Shown here piece by piece: positions 54,030 to 63,246 of a stretch of 64,000 nt of DNA (position 1 is the stretch's first letter; every line of letters begins with the position of its first letter). The notes beneath the pieces were generated by a model. That model did not search any database. It was not told the DNA's origin and saw nothing but the letters and a program-made list of their open reading frames with translations. Made by a program: the position numbers and the translations under genes. The stretch is taken from positions 60,313-124,312 of the forward strand of contig NZ_PXZM01000024.1 of assembly GCF_003013395.1 (NCBI RefSeq), given 5' to 3'. The DNA comes from Brevibacillus fortis. GTDB taxonomy: Bacteria > Bacillota > Bacilli > Brevibacillales > Brevibacillaceae.

Positions 54030-54833
54030 TTGGAAAATAAGACTGCCAAGCTCCCAAAGGGTGTTCTGCATGCCATGATTGGACGGAAGAAATTTTCGCT
54101 TGCCAGATACGAGCCATCTGCTGAAATTAGCTACTTTGTGCAGCACTACTGGGTCGTCAGGTGGGATTTGCGTACAGAACTTCCTTACTCACAAACCGTA
54201 CTCGCTCATCCCAATGTGAATCTGGTGTTTGAAAAAGGAGCAACAGGCATTTTTGGTGTAGCCCGCACGACTTCCTCGCATCTTTTAGAGGGACAAGGTC
54301 AGGTGTTCGGAGTGAAATTTGTGCCGGGAGGTTTTTATCCGTATCTGAATGCCCCGGTATCAAGGCTAAGTGGCACTTCTACGAGTCTGGAAGCTGTATT
54401 TGGTGTTGAGACTGAGCAGCTCGAGAAAGAAGTGTTAAGCCTGCCAGATGATGAGCAAATGGTGAAAAGAGTAGAAGCCTTTCTATTCGAACATTTGCCC
54501 AAGCCAGACCCGAATGTAGCGCGCATCAGTGAAATCGTCAGGATGATCCAGGCCGATCGATCCGTACTCAAGGTCGAGGATGCGGTACAATTGACCGGAA
54601 TGAACACACGGACAATGCAGCGCTTATTTGACCGTTATGTAGGTGTCAGCCCGAAGTCGGTCATCCAACGATACAGACTGCATGAGGCGGCAGAACAGAT
54701 TGACCAGGGAACGGTCCAAGATTGGCTGGACCTGTCTACCTCTCTTGGTTACTATGATCACTCTCACTTCATTCGAGATTTTCGAGCAATCGTCGGTGTA
54801 GCCCCGAATGAATATCGACGAACCCAAATGTAA
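54030..54833 (+). CDS. AraC-family transcriptional regulator
   Basis: 267 residues. An N-terminal DUF6597-like cupin region (ISYFVQHYWVVRWDL, VFGVKFVPGGFYPY) and a C-terminal AraC double helix-turn-helix (KVEDAVQLTGMNTRTMQRLFDRYVGVSPKSVIQ, split around 176-208, then LGYYDHSHFIRDFRAIVGVAPNEYR). TTG 54030 follows AGGAGG with 6 bases. The SRPBCC gene on the other strand is its likely target. Confidence 0.85.
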   Translation: MENKTAKLPKGVLHAMIGRKKFSLARYEPSAEISYFVQHYWVVRWDLRTELPYSQTVLAHPNVNLVFEKGATGIFGVARTTSSHLLEGQGQVFGVKFVPGGFYPYLNAPVSRLSGTSTSLEAVFGVETEQLEKEVLSLPDDEQMVKRVEAFLFEHLPKPDPNVARISEIVRMIQADRSVLKVEDAVQLTGMNTRTMQRLFDRYVGVSPKSVIQRYRLHEAAEQIDQGTVQDWLDLSTSLGYYDHSHFIRDFRAIVGVAPNEYRRTQM

Positions 54834-54840
54834 TCATAGT

Positions 54841-54878
54841 GAACCCCTTCGCCTTCTGGCTGGAGGGGTTGTTTTTGC
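54841..54878 (+). terminator. Terminator of the AraC gene
   Basis: AACCCCTTCGCC pairs with GGCTGGAGGGGTT (partly), followed by GTTTTT. Confidence 0.7.
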
Positions 54879-55072
54879 TGCATAAATTCTCTTGTACGAG
54901 GCATACTTCACATGATGAAAAATACTAAATTTATTTCCTTTAATAGAATTTGATGTTTGAATAAAACATAATTAATTTTACTTAAAATGTCTTCAATATT
55001 ACTAAAAATGCAGTATATTTGTGGAGTAGCTTTCAATGAAGTTTTACCGATAGAAAAAAGGGGGTCAACACC

Positions 55073-56698
55073 GTGAAAAAAAGCGTTTTTGCAGCAATGA
55101 GTTCTATCCTGGTTTTGAGTGCGGCGCTGGCAGGCTGTGGCGGCGGCGGTGAGAAAGCAGGCGAGCAAGGCAATGCTTCTAAGGAGCAAACAAGTGGTCC
55201 TAAAGAATTGAGAATGAACATGATGTCCGAGCCACCAACTGCTGACCCTGCATTGGCTGAGGATTCTACTTCCAGTGCGGTTCTGCGTGCAACATTTGAT
55301 GGTCTCACCCGTATTGGCGAAGATGGCAAACCACAACCATCTGTAGCAGAAAAAATTGACGTATCCGAAGATGGTCTTACTTATACATTCACCCTGCGTG
55401 ACAGCAAATGGAGCAATGGAGAGCCAGTTACTGCAAAGGATTTCGAATTCGCTTGGAAGCGAGCGCTCGATCCGAAGACAGCATCTAACTACTCCTACCA
55501 ATTGTATTACCTGAAAAATGCAGAAGAATACAACAAGGGTAAAGCAAAAGCTGAAGATGTTGGCGTAAAAGCGACAGACGATAAAACACTCGTCGTGACT
55601 TTGAAGAACCCAACACCATTCTTCTTGGAGCTGACTGCGTTCTATACGTACTACCCAGTTAACCAAAAAGTAGTGGAAGGCAGCGACAAATGGGCGGGCG
55701 AAGCAGCTACACACGTAGGTAACGGTCCATTCAAAATGGAAACATGGGAACATAAGAGCAAATTGGTTCTCGTGAAAAGCGATACCTACTGGGATAAAGA
55801 CGTTGTAAAACTCGACAAGCTCAACTTCTCCATGGTTGAGGACGCGAATACAGAGCTGTCCATGTTCGACAATGACGATCTGGATTGGTCCGGAGCACCA
55901 TTGAGTGCACTTCCTACCGATGCGATTCCTGCATTGAAAGAATCCGGTCAAATGCAAACACGCCCAATCGCGGGTACGTACCTGTACAAATTCAATACGG
56001 AAGTTCCACCGTTCAACAACGCGAAAATCCGTAAAGCGTTTGGTTATGCGATTGATCGTAAGTCCATCATCGACAACATCACGCAAGCAAACCAAGAACC
56101 AGCTATGGGTCTGGTCCCGCCAACAATGGCAGTGGCAACAAGCCCGTACTTCAAAGACGGCGATGTAGAAACAGCGAAAAAATTGCTGGCTGAAGGTATG
56201 AAAGAAGAAGGCATTACGAAAATGCCGACTCTGACTCTTTCCTTCAACACGTCCGAAGGTCACAAGAAAATTGCTGAAGCGATCCAAGACCAATGGAAAA
56301 AAGCACTCGGCGTAGACATTAAGCTGGAGAACAAAGAGTGGAAAGTATTCTTGGAAGATGTGAACCAAGGTAAATTCCAAATCGCACGTTCCAGCTGGAC
56401 TGGTGACTACAACGATCCATACACGTTCTTGGACCTGTTCAAGGACAAAGATGGCGGCAACAACGACACGAAATGGGAAAATCCGAAGTACAAAGAGCTG
56501 CTGAACCAATCTGCTCTGGAACAGGATCCAGAAAAACGCAAACAAATTCTGGCACAAGCAGAAGCTATTTTCATGGACGAAATGCCAGCAGTTCCAATCT
56601 ACTACTACACACATTCTTATGTGAAAAAAGACAAAGTAAAAGGTGTAGTACTCGACGGTCTCGGTTTCGTAGACTGGAAATGGGCAGACATTCAATAA
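55073..56698 (+). CDS. OppA-family peptide-binding lipoprotein 2
   Basis: 541 residues. Lipobox ALAGC (Cys about 23) and a Gly/Glu/Lys linker, then LRMNMMSEPPTADPALAEDS, SKWSNGEPVTAKDFEFAWKRAL and GNGPFKMETWEHKSKL. The C-terminus is VKGVVLDGLGFVDWKWADIQ. GTG start at 55073 after AAGGGGG. Very similar to copies 3 and 4, so it belongs to a local duplication series. Confidence 0.88.
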   Translation: MKKSVFAAMSSILVLSAALAGCGGGGEKAGEQGNASKEQTSGPKELRMNMMSEPPTADPALAEDSTSSAVLRATFDGLTRIGEDGKPQPSVAEKIDVSEDGLTYTFTLRDSKWSNGEPVTAKDFEFAWKRALDPKTASNYSYQLYYLKNAEEYNKGKAKAEDVGVKATDDKTLVVTLKNPTPFFLELTAFYTYYPVNQKVVEGSDKWAGEAATHVGNGPFKMETWEHKSKLVLVKSDTYWDKDVVKLDKLNFSMVEDANTELSMFDNDDLDWSGAPLSALPTDAIPALKESGQMQTRPIAGTYLYKFNTEVPPFNNAKIRKAFGYAIDRKSIIDNITQANQEPAMGLVPPTMAVATSPYFKDGDVETAKKLLAEGMKEEGITKMPTLTLSFNTSEGHKKIAEAIQDQWKKALGVDIKLENKEWKVFLEDVNQGKFQIARSSWTGDYNDPYTFLDLFKDKDGGNNDTKWENPKYKELLNQSALEQDPEKRKQILAQAEAIFMDEMPAVPIYYYTHSYVKKDKVKGVVLDGLGFVDWKWADIQ

Positions 56699-56724
56699 GA
56701 AAAAGAGCATAGCTCGTTGTAATA

Positions 56725-56757
56725 AAAGAAGGGTGCTTCGGCACTCTTCTTTTTTTG
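56725..56757 (+). terminator. Terminator of oppA-2
   Basis: AGAAGGGTGC-TTCG-GCACTCTTCT followed by TTTTTT. Confidence 0.88.
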
Positions 56758-57121
56758 TAAACCATTTCGGGAGTAAAGAAATCGAGCAGAAGATTGACGA
56801 TGATGTTAGTAATTATAAAATTATAAATTAAATTACTATTGTTACTTTACTGAATGTGGGTAAAATTGGGTGAATGAAAAAATACATCAATGAATTTGAT
56901 TTGAATTCGAAGCTCTGATAAAGCTTGATATTATGCGGTTTTCTTTAAAAACATCTAGGTAGGAATGTTATGGAAAATTTATTTATCGATCAATATGTTT
57001 TATAATTTATTAATTCTCTTTATAAATAAATAAAAATTTATTAAATCATTCTAAAACATATTTAAAAAATATATAAAACCATGTATATTGATAAAAGATT
57101 TAGAAAAGGGGGATTACTTGT
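56758..57121. other. AT-rich leader region upstream of oppA-3
   Basis: About 364 bases, strikingly AT-rich (runs such as AATTATAAAATTATAAATTAAA), no gene. AT-richness of this kind suggests a binding region for AbrB- or CodY-like regulators and curved DNA; no specific box was identified. AAAGGGGGA before 57122 is the ribosome site. Confidence 0.35.
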
Positions 57122-58774
57122 ATGAAAAAGAATGTTTTCGTGGCAATGAGTTCTATCCTCGTTCTTGGTGCGGCACTCGCAGGATGCGGTGGCGGAAACC
57201 AGGCGGCACCAGCAGATAGCAATACATCGGCAGGAAAGACAGAAAATTCTGCACCGGCAACTGGCTCTAAATTACTGAAACTGAACCTGCACTCCGAGCC
57301 ACCAACAGCTGACCCAGGTATCGCGGAAGATACAACTTCCAGCACAATCATCACAGCTACCTTTGAAGGTCTGACTCGCGTTGGTAAAGACGGTAAATAT
57401 GCTCCAGCAGCAGCAGAGAGCTATACTGTTTCTGAGGACGGTAAAAAATATACATTCAAAATTCGTGATAATAAATGGAGCAATGGCGATCCTGTATCGG
57501 CAAAAGATTTCGAATATGCTTGGAAACGCGCTCTTAATCCAAAAACAGCTTCTAACTATGCATACCAACTGTACTATGTGAAGGGCGCGGAAGCCTACAA
57601 CAAAGGCAAGGGTAAAGTAGAAGACGTTGGCGTAAAAGCAGTTGACGATAAAACACTCGAAGTAGAATTGGCGAACCCAACTCCATTCTTCCTGGAGCTG
57701 GTTGCATTCAAAACATACTTCCCAGTTAATCCAAAAGTAGTGGATGGTAACGAGAAATGGGCTACCGATGCGAAAACAGTTATTGGTAACGGTCCATTCA
57801 AAATGGATACTTGGGAGCACAAGAGTAAGCTTGTAGTTTCCAAAAACGACAACTACTGGGATAAAGATAATGTAAAATTGGACAAAATCGAATTCTCCAT
57901 GGTAGAGGATGAGAATACTGAGCTGTCCATGTACGAAAACGGTGAACTGCACTGGGCAGGCGCTCCAACTTCTGCGTTGCCAACAGACGCGATCCCGGCT
58001 TTGAAAGACTCTGGCAAAATGACAACTCAGCCAATCGCGGGTACTTACTTCTACCGTTTCAACACAGAAAAACCACCGTTTAACAACGTAAAAATCCGTA
58101 AAGCGTTTGCCTATGCGATCGATCGTCAAAGCCTGATCGACAACATCCTGCAAGCTGGTCAATTGCCTGCAACAGGCTATGTACCACCAAGCATGGCGCT
58201 GAACAAAGACGGCTTCTACAAGGATAACGACATCGAAGCAGCGAAGAAATTGCTCGAAGAAGGTATGAAAGAAGCGGGCATCAGCAAATTCCCGGCCCTC
58301 ACTCTTTCCTTCAACACTTCCGAAGGCCACAAAAAAATTGCTGAGGCAATCCAAGATCAATGGAAGAAAAACCTCGGCGTAGACGTAAAGCTCGAGAACA
58401 AAGAGTGGAAGGTATACCTGGATGACGTACACCAAGGTAAATACCAAGTGGCTCGTGCAGGCTGGTTGGGAGACTTCAACGATCCAATCAACTTCCTGGA
58501 AATGTTTAAGGAAAAAGACGGCGGAAACAACGATACTCGTTGGGAAAATCCGAAGTACAAAGAACTCCTGAACCAATCCGCTCTGGAGCTAGACCCAGAA
58601 AAACGTAAAGCAATCCTGGCACAAGCTGAGCAAATCCTGATGGATGAAATGCCAATTATGCCAATCTACTACTACACACAATCTTGGGTGAAGGACGACA
58701 AGGTTCAAGACGTAATCATCGATGGTCTGGGTGCTGTAGACTACAAATACGCAGATATCGCAGAAAAGAAATAA
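57122..58774 (+). CDS. OppA-family peptide-binding lipoprotein 3
   Basis: 550 residues. Lipobox ALAGC (Cys about 22), a spacer rich in Ala/Gly/Ser, then LKLNLHSEPPTADPGIAEDT, NKWSNGDPVSAKDFEYAWKRAL and GNGPFKMDTWEHKSKL. PIAGTYFYRFNTEKPPFNNVKIRKAFAYAIDR (read around 315-346) lines the peptide site in OppA. Closely related to copy 4. No neighbouring permease. Confidence 0.9.
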   Translation: MKKNVFVAMSSILVLGAALAGCGGGNQAAPADSNTSAGKTENSAPATGSKLLKLNLHSEPPTADPGIAEDTTSSTIITATFEGLTRVGKDGKYAPAAAESYTVSEDGKKYTFKIRDNKWSNGDPVSAKDFEYAWKRALNPKTASNYAYQLYYVKGAEAYNKGKGKVEDVGVKAVDDKTLEVELANPTPFFLELVAFKTYFPVNPKVVDGNEKWATDAKTVIGNGPFKMDTWEHKSKLVVSKNDNYWDKDNVKLDKIEFSMVEDENTELSMYENGELHWAGAPTSALPTDAIPALKDSGKMTTQPIAGTYFYRFNTEKPPFNNVKIRKAFAYAIDRQSLIDNILQAGQLPATGYVPPSMALNKDGFYKDNDIEAAKKLLEEGMKEAGISKFPALTLSFNTSEGHKKIAEAIQDQWKKNLGVDVKLENKEWKVYLDDVHQGKYQVARAGWLGDFNDPINFLEMFKEKDGGNNDTRWENPKYKELLNQSALELDPEKRKAILAQAEQILMDEMPIMPIYYYTQSWVKDDKVQDVIIDGLGAVDYKYADIAEKK

Positions 58775-58789
58775 TAACTGTGCATGTAA

Positions 58790-58823
58790 AAGAAGAGAGG
58801 TGTCTCACCTTTCTTCTTTTTTT
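58790..58823 (+). terminator. Terminator of oppA-3
   Basis: AAGAAGAGAGGTG-TCT-CACCTTTCTTCTT followed by TTTTT. Confidence 0.85.
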
Positions 58824-58894
58824 GTCTATTTAATATCCAAATTTTTACTTTTTATTGTATACTATTTTTGGAAGATTTTATTAGGGGGTAATGG

Positions 58895-60496
58895 GTGTAT
58901 ATGATGAAGAAGAGTGTTTTTATGGTGTTGAGTTCAGTCCTCGTTTTCGGTGGAATGATGACAGGGTACGAAGGAGTTGCCCAAGCCGCTGAGCCGAAAG
59001 TATTAAGAATAAACCTGCAAGAGGAGCCGCCTACAGCAGACCCAGGCATTGTGGAGGATACTACCTCTAGCACGATTATCACTGCTATATTCGAAGGTCT
59101 GACACGTCTCGGAAAAGACGGAAAGCTGCAAGCCGCCGCGGCAGAGAGCTATACCGTTTCTGAGGATGGGAAAACCTATACATTCAAGATTCGTGAAGCA
59201 AAATGGAGCAACGGTGATCCAGTAACGGCACATGACTTCGAATATGCTTGGAAACGCGCACTCGATCCAAAGATAGCTTCCAACTATGCCTATCAACTGT
59301 ACTATTTGAAAGGTGCAGAAGACTTCAACAAAGGGATCGGCAAGGCGGGAGACGTTGGCGTAAAGGCGATTGACGATAAGACGCTAAAAGTGGAACTGAC
59401 AAACTCGACACCATTTTTCTTGGAGCTGGTTGCATTCAAAACATACTTCCCGGTGAACAAGAAGGTAGTCGAAGGCAACAAAAAATGGGCTGACGAGGCG
59501 GAGACGGTTGTTGGCAACGGACCATTCAAAATGGAAACATGGGAACACAAGAGCAATCTGACTGTCGTAAAAAACGAGAAATACTGGGATAAAGCTAACG
59601 TGAAATTGGGCAAGATTGAATTTTCCATGATTGAGGATGCGAATACGGAGTTGTCCCTGTTTGATAACGACGAGCTGGACTGGGCTGGTGCTCCCATGTC
59701 TGCGCTGCCTACCGACGCACTTCCATATTTGAGGGAAGCTGGCATACTGAAGACACAGCCAATCGCTGGAACCTATTTCTATCGTTTCAATACAGAGCAA
59801 GCACCTTTTACCAACGCAAAAATTCGTAAGGCGTTCGCCTATGCATTTGATCGTAAAAGCCTCACTAGCAACATCCTGCAAACGGGTCAATTACCGGCAA
59901 CAAGCTATGTACCACCGAGCATGGCGTTGAACAAAGACGGTTACTTCAAAGATAATGACCTTGAAGTGGCAAAGAAATTATTGGTGGAAGGTATGAAGGA
60001 AGAGGGTATCACCAAACTCCCACCGATCACACTCTCCTACAATACTTCTGAAGGTCATAAAAAGATCGCAGAAGAAATTCAGGGTCAATGGAAGAAAAAC
60101 CTCGGCGTAGATGTAAAACTTAAAAATAAAGAGTGGAAGGTATACTTAGAGGACGTACACCAAGGCAATTATCAAATCGCTCGTGCAGGCTGGCTGGGTG
60201 ACTTCAATGATCCCATCAACTTCTTGGAAATGTTCCAGGAAAAAGACGGCGGAAACAACGATACGCGTTGGGAAAATCCAAAGTACAAGGAGCTCCTGAA
60301 CCAATCCGCTCTGGAGCAAGACCCAGACAAGCGAAAAGCAATACTGGCTCAAGCCGAGCAAATCCTGATGGACGAAATGCCAATCATGCCAATCTACTTC
60401 TACACGAACTCTTGGGTGCAAAACGAGAATCTGAAAGATGTCGTAATCGATGGCCTCGGTGCTATCGATTTCAAATACGCAGATATTACTCCATAA
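58895..60496 (+). CDS. OppA-family binding protein 4 without lipobox Cys
   Basis: 533 residues, a full family 5 binding protein closely related to copy 3 (SYTVSEDGKTYTFKIREAKW, WSNGDPVTAHDFEYAWKRAL, GNGPFKMETWEHKSNL). Its signal region reads GGMMTGYEGVAQAAEPKV, where Tyr stands in place of the lipobox Cys and the spacer is short. An AQA-A signal peptidase I site is present instead. The protein is therefore probably released or loosely held rather than lipidated. Start GTG 58895 fits AGGGGG best; ATG 58901 and 58904 are alternatives. Confidence 0.87.
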   Translation: MYMMKKSVFMVLSSVLVFGGMMTGYEGVAQAAEPKVLRINLQEEPPTADPGIVEDTTSSTIITAIFEGLTRLGKDGKLQAAAAESYTVSEDGKTYTFKIREAKWSNGDPVTAHDFEYAWKRALDPKIASNYAYQLYYLKGAEDFNKGIGKAGDVGVKAIDDKTLKVELTNSTPFFLELVAFKTYFPVNKKVVEGNKKWADEAETVVGNGPFKMETWEHKSNLTVVKNEKYWDKANVKLGKIEFSMIEDANTELSLFDNDELDWAGAPMSALPTDALPYLREAGILKTQPIAGTYFYRFNTEQAPFTNAKIRKAFAYAFDRKSLTSNILQTGQLPATSYVPPSMALNKDGYFKDNDLEVAKKLLVEGMKEEGITKLPPITLSYNTSEGHKKIAEEIQGQWKKNLGVDVKLKNKEWKVYLEDVHQGNYQIARAGWLGDFNDPINFLEMFQEKDGGNNDTRWENPKYKELLNQSALEQDPDKRKAILAQAEQILMDEMPIMPIYFYTNSWVQNENLKDVVIDGLGAIDFKYADITP

Positions 60497-60511
60497 TCAA
60501 AACACGGATGA

Positions 60512-60543
60512 GAAGAGGTTTTTTACGACCTCTTCTTTTTTTC
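60512..60543 (+). terminator. Terminator of oppA-4
   Basis: AGAAGAGGT pairs with ACCTCTTCT, followed by TTTTTTT. Confidence 0.85.
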
Positions 60544-60626
60544 TGCCTCATGGACAAATGACCAATCCATTGCGCTCTTGGCTACATAGAGTAAAAAGGA
60601 ACTAACTGCAACCAGGGGGGATATTG

Positions 60627-60884
60627 ATGGATATTGGTTCTTTGCTCAACATTGTTAAATCAATTCCTAAGGAAAAGTTGAGGACAGATGCGGGAATCAA
60701 GGAAGTCATTCGTGAAATGGCTAGAAAGTCAGGGAAAAAATTGACCGAGCAAGAGATTAACGGGTATGCTGCGCAGTTTCGTCAGATGCAGAAAACAGAA
60801 AATGTCGGAAGTCTGATGAATAAGCTTTCGAAAAAAGGCGTCACTGCAAAGGATTTGGAAAATATTAAAAAACGCTTTAGATAA
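60627..60884 (+). CDS. Small protein, possibly SpoVIF (stage VI sporulation F) family
   Basis: About 85 residues, helical and basic. The pattern LRTDAGIKEVIREMARKSGKKLTEQEIN resembles the NFKDEKTVRxLIxxVAxxAGKxVSKxKE core of SpoVIF (YjcC) proteins, which act in spore coat assembly. The C-terminal extension (LMNKLSKKGVTAKDLENIKKRFR) is longer. Ribosome site AGGGGGG. It is followed closely by the next small gene. Assignment from pattern memory only. Confidence 0.5.
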   Translation: MDIGSLLNIVKSIPKEKLRTDAGIKEVIREMARKSGKKLTEQEINGYAAQFRQMQKTENVGSLMNKLSKKGVTAKDLENIKKRFR

Positions 60885-60925
60885 GGGGGCAGAGTGAGGA
60901 GGGAGGTGGGATTATCGTTGAGAAA

Positions 60926-61402
60926 ATGAAAGCGAAAAAGAAGCAGGCTGTCCCCAGGAGCCATTTGCAAGAATCGATCAACAAACTTGCGGATGCACAA
61001 CATACAAGCAATGCTCAAATGATGAGAGAGATGAGTCAGGTGCGACAGGAGCTCCAGGACATGAAGAATACACTGGGGCGTCTCAAACAAGCACCTCCAA
61101 AAAATACAGGAGAACGACGAGGTTTCCTGTTTGGTGGACGACGGAATTCTGCTCCGGTGGAAGTTGTATCCCAACCACAAAAGCCTGCCATTTCTATCGA
61201 AGACTTACTGCCGCTTTTACCGTATCTAGGCGACGCTATTCCCCAATTGAAAAATCCGAAAGTAGCCGACTCCATTAAAGTGCTGTCGAATCCAGCTGTG
61301 CTTTCGTTAATTCAGCAATTTCTTGCCAACGGAGGCTTGAACATGATAAAAAGACCTGTTCAAGAAGTAAGCAGGCAAGAGAGACGGGGTTTTTTTCGCT
61401 AA
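60926..61402 (+). CDS. Small basic coiled-coil protein of unknown function
   Basis: About 158 residues. The N-terminal half is coiled-coil (QMMREMSQVRQELQDMKNTLGRL, about 31-53). The middle is basic and Gly/Arg-rich (RRGFLFGGRR), and the C-terminal half is LLPLLPYLGDAIPQLKNPKV followed by a hydrophobic helix. The strong GGAGGTGG lies about 15 bases before ATG 60926, so a nearer non-ATG start cannot be excluded. Position behind the SpoVIF-like gene suggests a shared sporulation role. Confidence 0.55.
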   Translation: MKAKKKQAVPRSHLQESINKLADAQHTSNAQMMREMSQVRQELQDMKNTLGRLKQAPPKNTGERRGFLFGGRRNSAPVEVVSQPQKPAISIEDLLPLLPYLGDAIPQLKNPKVADSIKVLSNPAVLSLIQQFLANGGLNMIKRPVQEVSRQERRGFFR

Positions 61403-61576
61403 CAAATGATCAGGTGTAAAGACTGTCTCGCGGGGCTTGCGGAGGCGGTCTTTTCATTTTGGTACCAAAAGACTATAAACTTTACAGATCATCTAGCGTC
61501 TAATAGAATGGTGAACGTTGCACATTGGCTGACGCCACATAACGAAAGAAAAACAGACATCACGGAGGAGGTCAGG

Positions 61577-63232
61577 ATGAAGAGACGATTTTACCCTCTG
61601 CTTTTTGCGCTGCTGGTCCTGCTGCTGATCCCTGGTTGGGCGGTTGCAGCAAGCAGTGCCTCAGAGGACGCTGTCAATCTCATGATTGGTGGACAAGCAG
61701 TGAATGCTGAAGTACCGCCAGTCATCAAGAATGGACGCACGTTGGTTCCCGTTCGTGTCATCGCCGAAGGGCTAGGTGCAAAAGTGGATTGGAATGACGC
61801 TACTCGTACAGCTGTGATTACCAAAGGCACACAACGGCTCTCCCTTACACTTGAATCCCGTACAGCGGTGTTGAACGGAAACCAAGTGAAGCTCGATACG
61901 CCACCTGTTATTTCACAAAAGCGTATGCTACTGCCACTGCGTTTTGTCGGGGAGTCACTTGGTGTTACAGTTGGGTGGGACAACAGCACACGAACTGTCA
62001 TTGCGAACGAAACACCACAGGTCAAGCTGAATGGCAAGGCACCAACCCAACCGATCAAGCTGTATCAAGTGGAAGACACGATGTACGCGTCCGCACAGGC
62101 TGTAGCTGAGCAAGTGGGACAAAAAGGCTTTGCGTGGAAACGACCTGAGCGCGGGATGACGATTGATGATCAGTTGGTCCTCCCATTACGTCAATTGGAG
62201 GACGAGCTTGGAGGGTCATTTGCATGGGACAAGAAAAATAATCAGGTTGAGATCGATCGCCTCAATATTTTGAAAGATGTATCTGAGGACGGCGACCGTG
62301 TACGTATTAAAACGACCGTTCCTGTTATTCCTCAGTCCTTTGTGATGACAGGTCCTCACCGGATCGTCTTGGACCTCCCACAAACTGCATTGGATGATGA
62401 TTTAATCGAAGATCTAAAACGTCAAGAAGAGAAAAACGATAGCGTAGGCGAATCAGAGGAAACTGCCTCCGCTGATGATGAAGACCAAGACACAGATTCA
62501 GATTCTGATGAACAGAATCAGGCAGAGCGAGCGGAAGAAGAACCTCTTATCGCTAACCTGCGTTACAGCCAATACAGTGCATCTCCTGACACGGTTCGCG
62601 TCGTCATTGAGCTGAACCAAAAGAGCGCGTATGAGCTGGCTTACACGGAAGACGGTATCGAAGTAAAATTGACGCCAAAACCGAAGAAGACAGGCTACCT
62701 GATCGTCGTTGATGCCGGTCATGGAGGAAAAGACCCAGGAACTTCAAGTGCTGCTGACAAGCGTGAAAAAGATTTCACTTTGGCTGTAGCCAATAAAGTC
62801 GTTGCTTTGCTGAAGCAATATCCAGAATTTCAGGTCGTTCCAGTACGGACAACGGATGTGTTTTATGAACTGTCAGAGCGAGTTGCTATTGCCAATGATC
62901 TGGAAGCAGACTTGTTCTTGTCCATTCATGCCAACTCATTCCCGAAACCAACAGCGGCTGGGACAGAAACTTTCTATTATAATGAAAACAGTAAAGTTTT
63001 TGCCCAAGTGGTACATAAACATTTACAAGGAGCAACGCAGTTCCCGGATCGTGGAGTCAAGAGTTCAGGCTTTTATGTGATCAAAAACACAAAAATGCCT
63101 GCCGCATTGACCGAGACAGGCTTCCTCTCCAATCCACAGGAGAGTGCGCAGCTAATGAATCCGGCATTCCAAGATAAAATCGCGAAAGCTATGGTTGCGG
63201 CTATTCGTGAATACTACGAGTCTTATCAGTAA
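61577..63232 (+). CDS. N-acetylmuramoyl-L-alanine amidase with stalk domains
   Basis: Secreted zinc amidase, 551 residues. Signal peptide (about 1-25), copper-amine-oxidase-N-like repeats (VPPVIKNGRTLVPVRVIAEGLGAKVDWN and TPPVISQKRMLLPLRFVGESLGVTVGWD, about 45-155), an AMIN-like region (about 225-370) broken by a very acidic stretch (TASADDEDQDTDSDSDEQ), then an Amidase_3 domain: VDAGHGGKDPGT, KREKDFTLAVA, LSIHANSF and TETGFLSNP carry the His/Glu/His/Glu set. ATG 61577 follows GGAGGAGG. Cleaves peptidoglycan side chains. Confidence 0.9.
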   Translation: MKRRFYPLLFALLVLLLIPGWAVAASSASEDAVNLMIGGQAVNAEVPPVIKNGRTLVPVRVIAEGLGAKVDWNDATRTAVITKGTQRLSLTLESRTAVLNGNQVKLDTPPVISQKRMLLPLRFVGESLGVTVGWDNSTRTVIANETPQVKLNGKAPTQPIKLYQVEDTMYASAQAVAEQVGQKGFAWKRPERGMTIDDQLVLPLRQLEDELGGSFAWDKKNNQVEIDRLNILKDVSEDGDRVRIKTTVPVIPQSFVMTGPHRIVLDLPQTALDDDLIEDLKRQEEKNDSVGESEETASADDEDQDTDSDSDEQNQAERAEEEPLIANLRYSQYSASPDTVRVVIELNQKSAYELAYTEDGIEVKLTPKPKKTGYLIVVDAGHGGKDPGTSSAADKREKDFTLAVANKVVALLKQYPEFQVVPVRTTDVFYELSERVAIANDLEADLFLSIHANSFPKPTAAGTETFYYNENSKVFAQVVHKHLQGATQFPDRGVKSSGFYVIKNTKMPAALTETGFLSNPQESAQLMNPAFQDKIAKAMVAAIREYYESYQ

Positions 63233-63246
63233 GGGGGCTTTTCACG

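Noticed and set aside
54908..56710. 600-codon minus-strand frame opposite oppA-2
   Set aside because: A mirror of the coding strand's codon bias; composition is implausible (Cys/Phe/Val rich) and similar shadow frames lie opposite the other oppA copies.
57272..58576. 434-codon minus-strand frame opposite oppA-3
   Set aside because: Same shadow effect as opposite oppA-2; not a gene.
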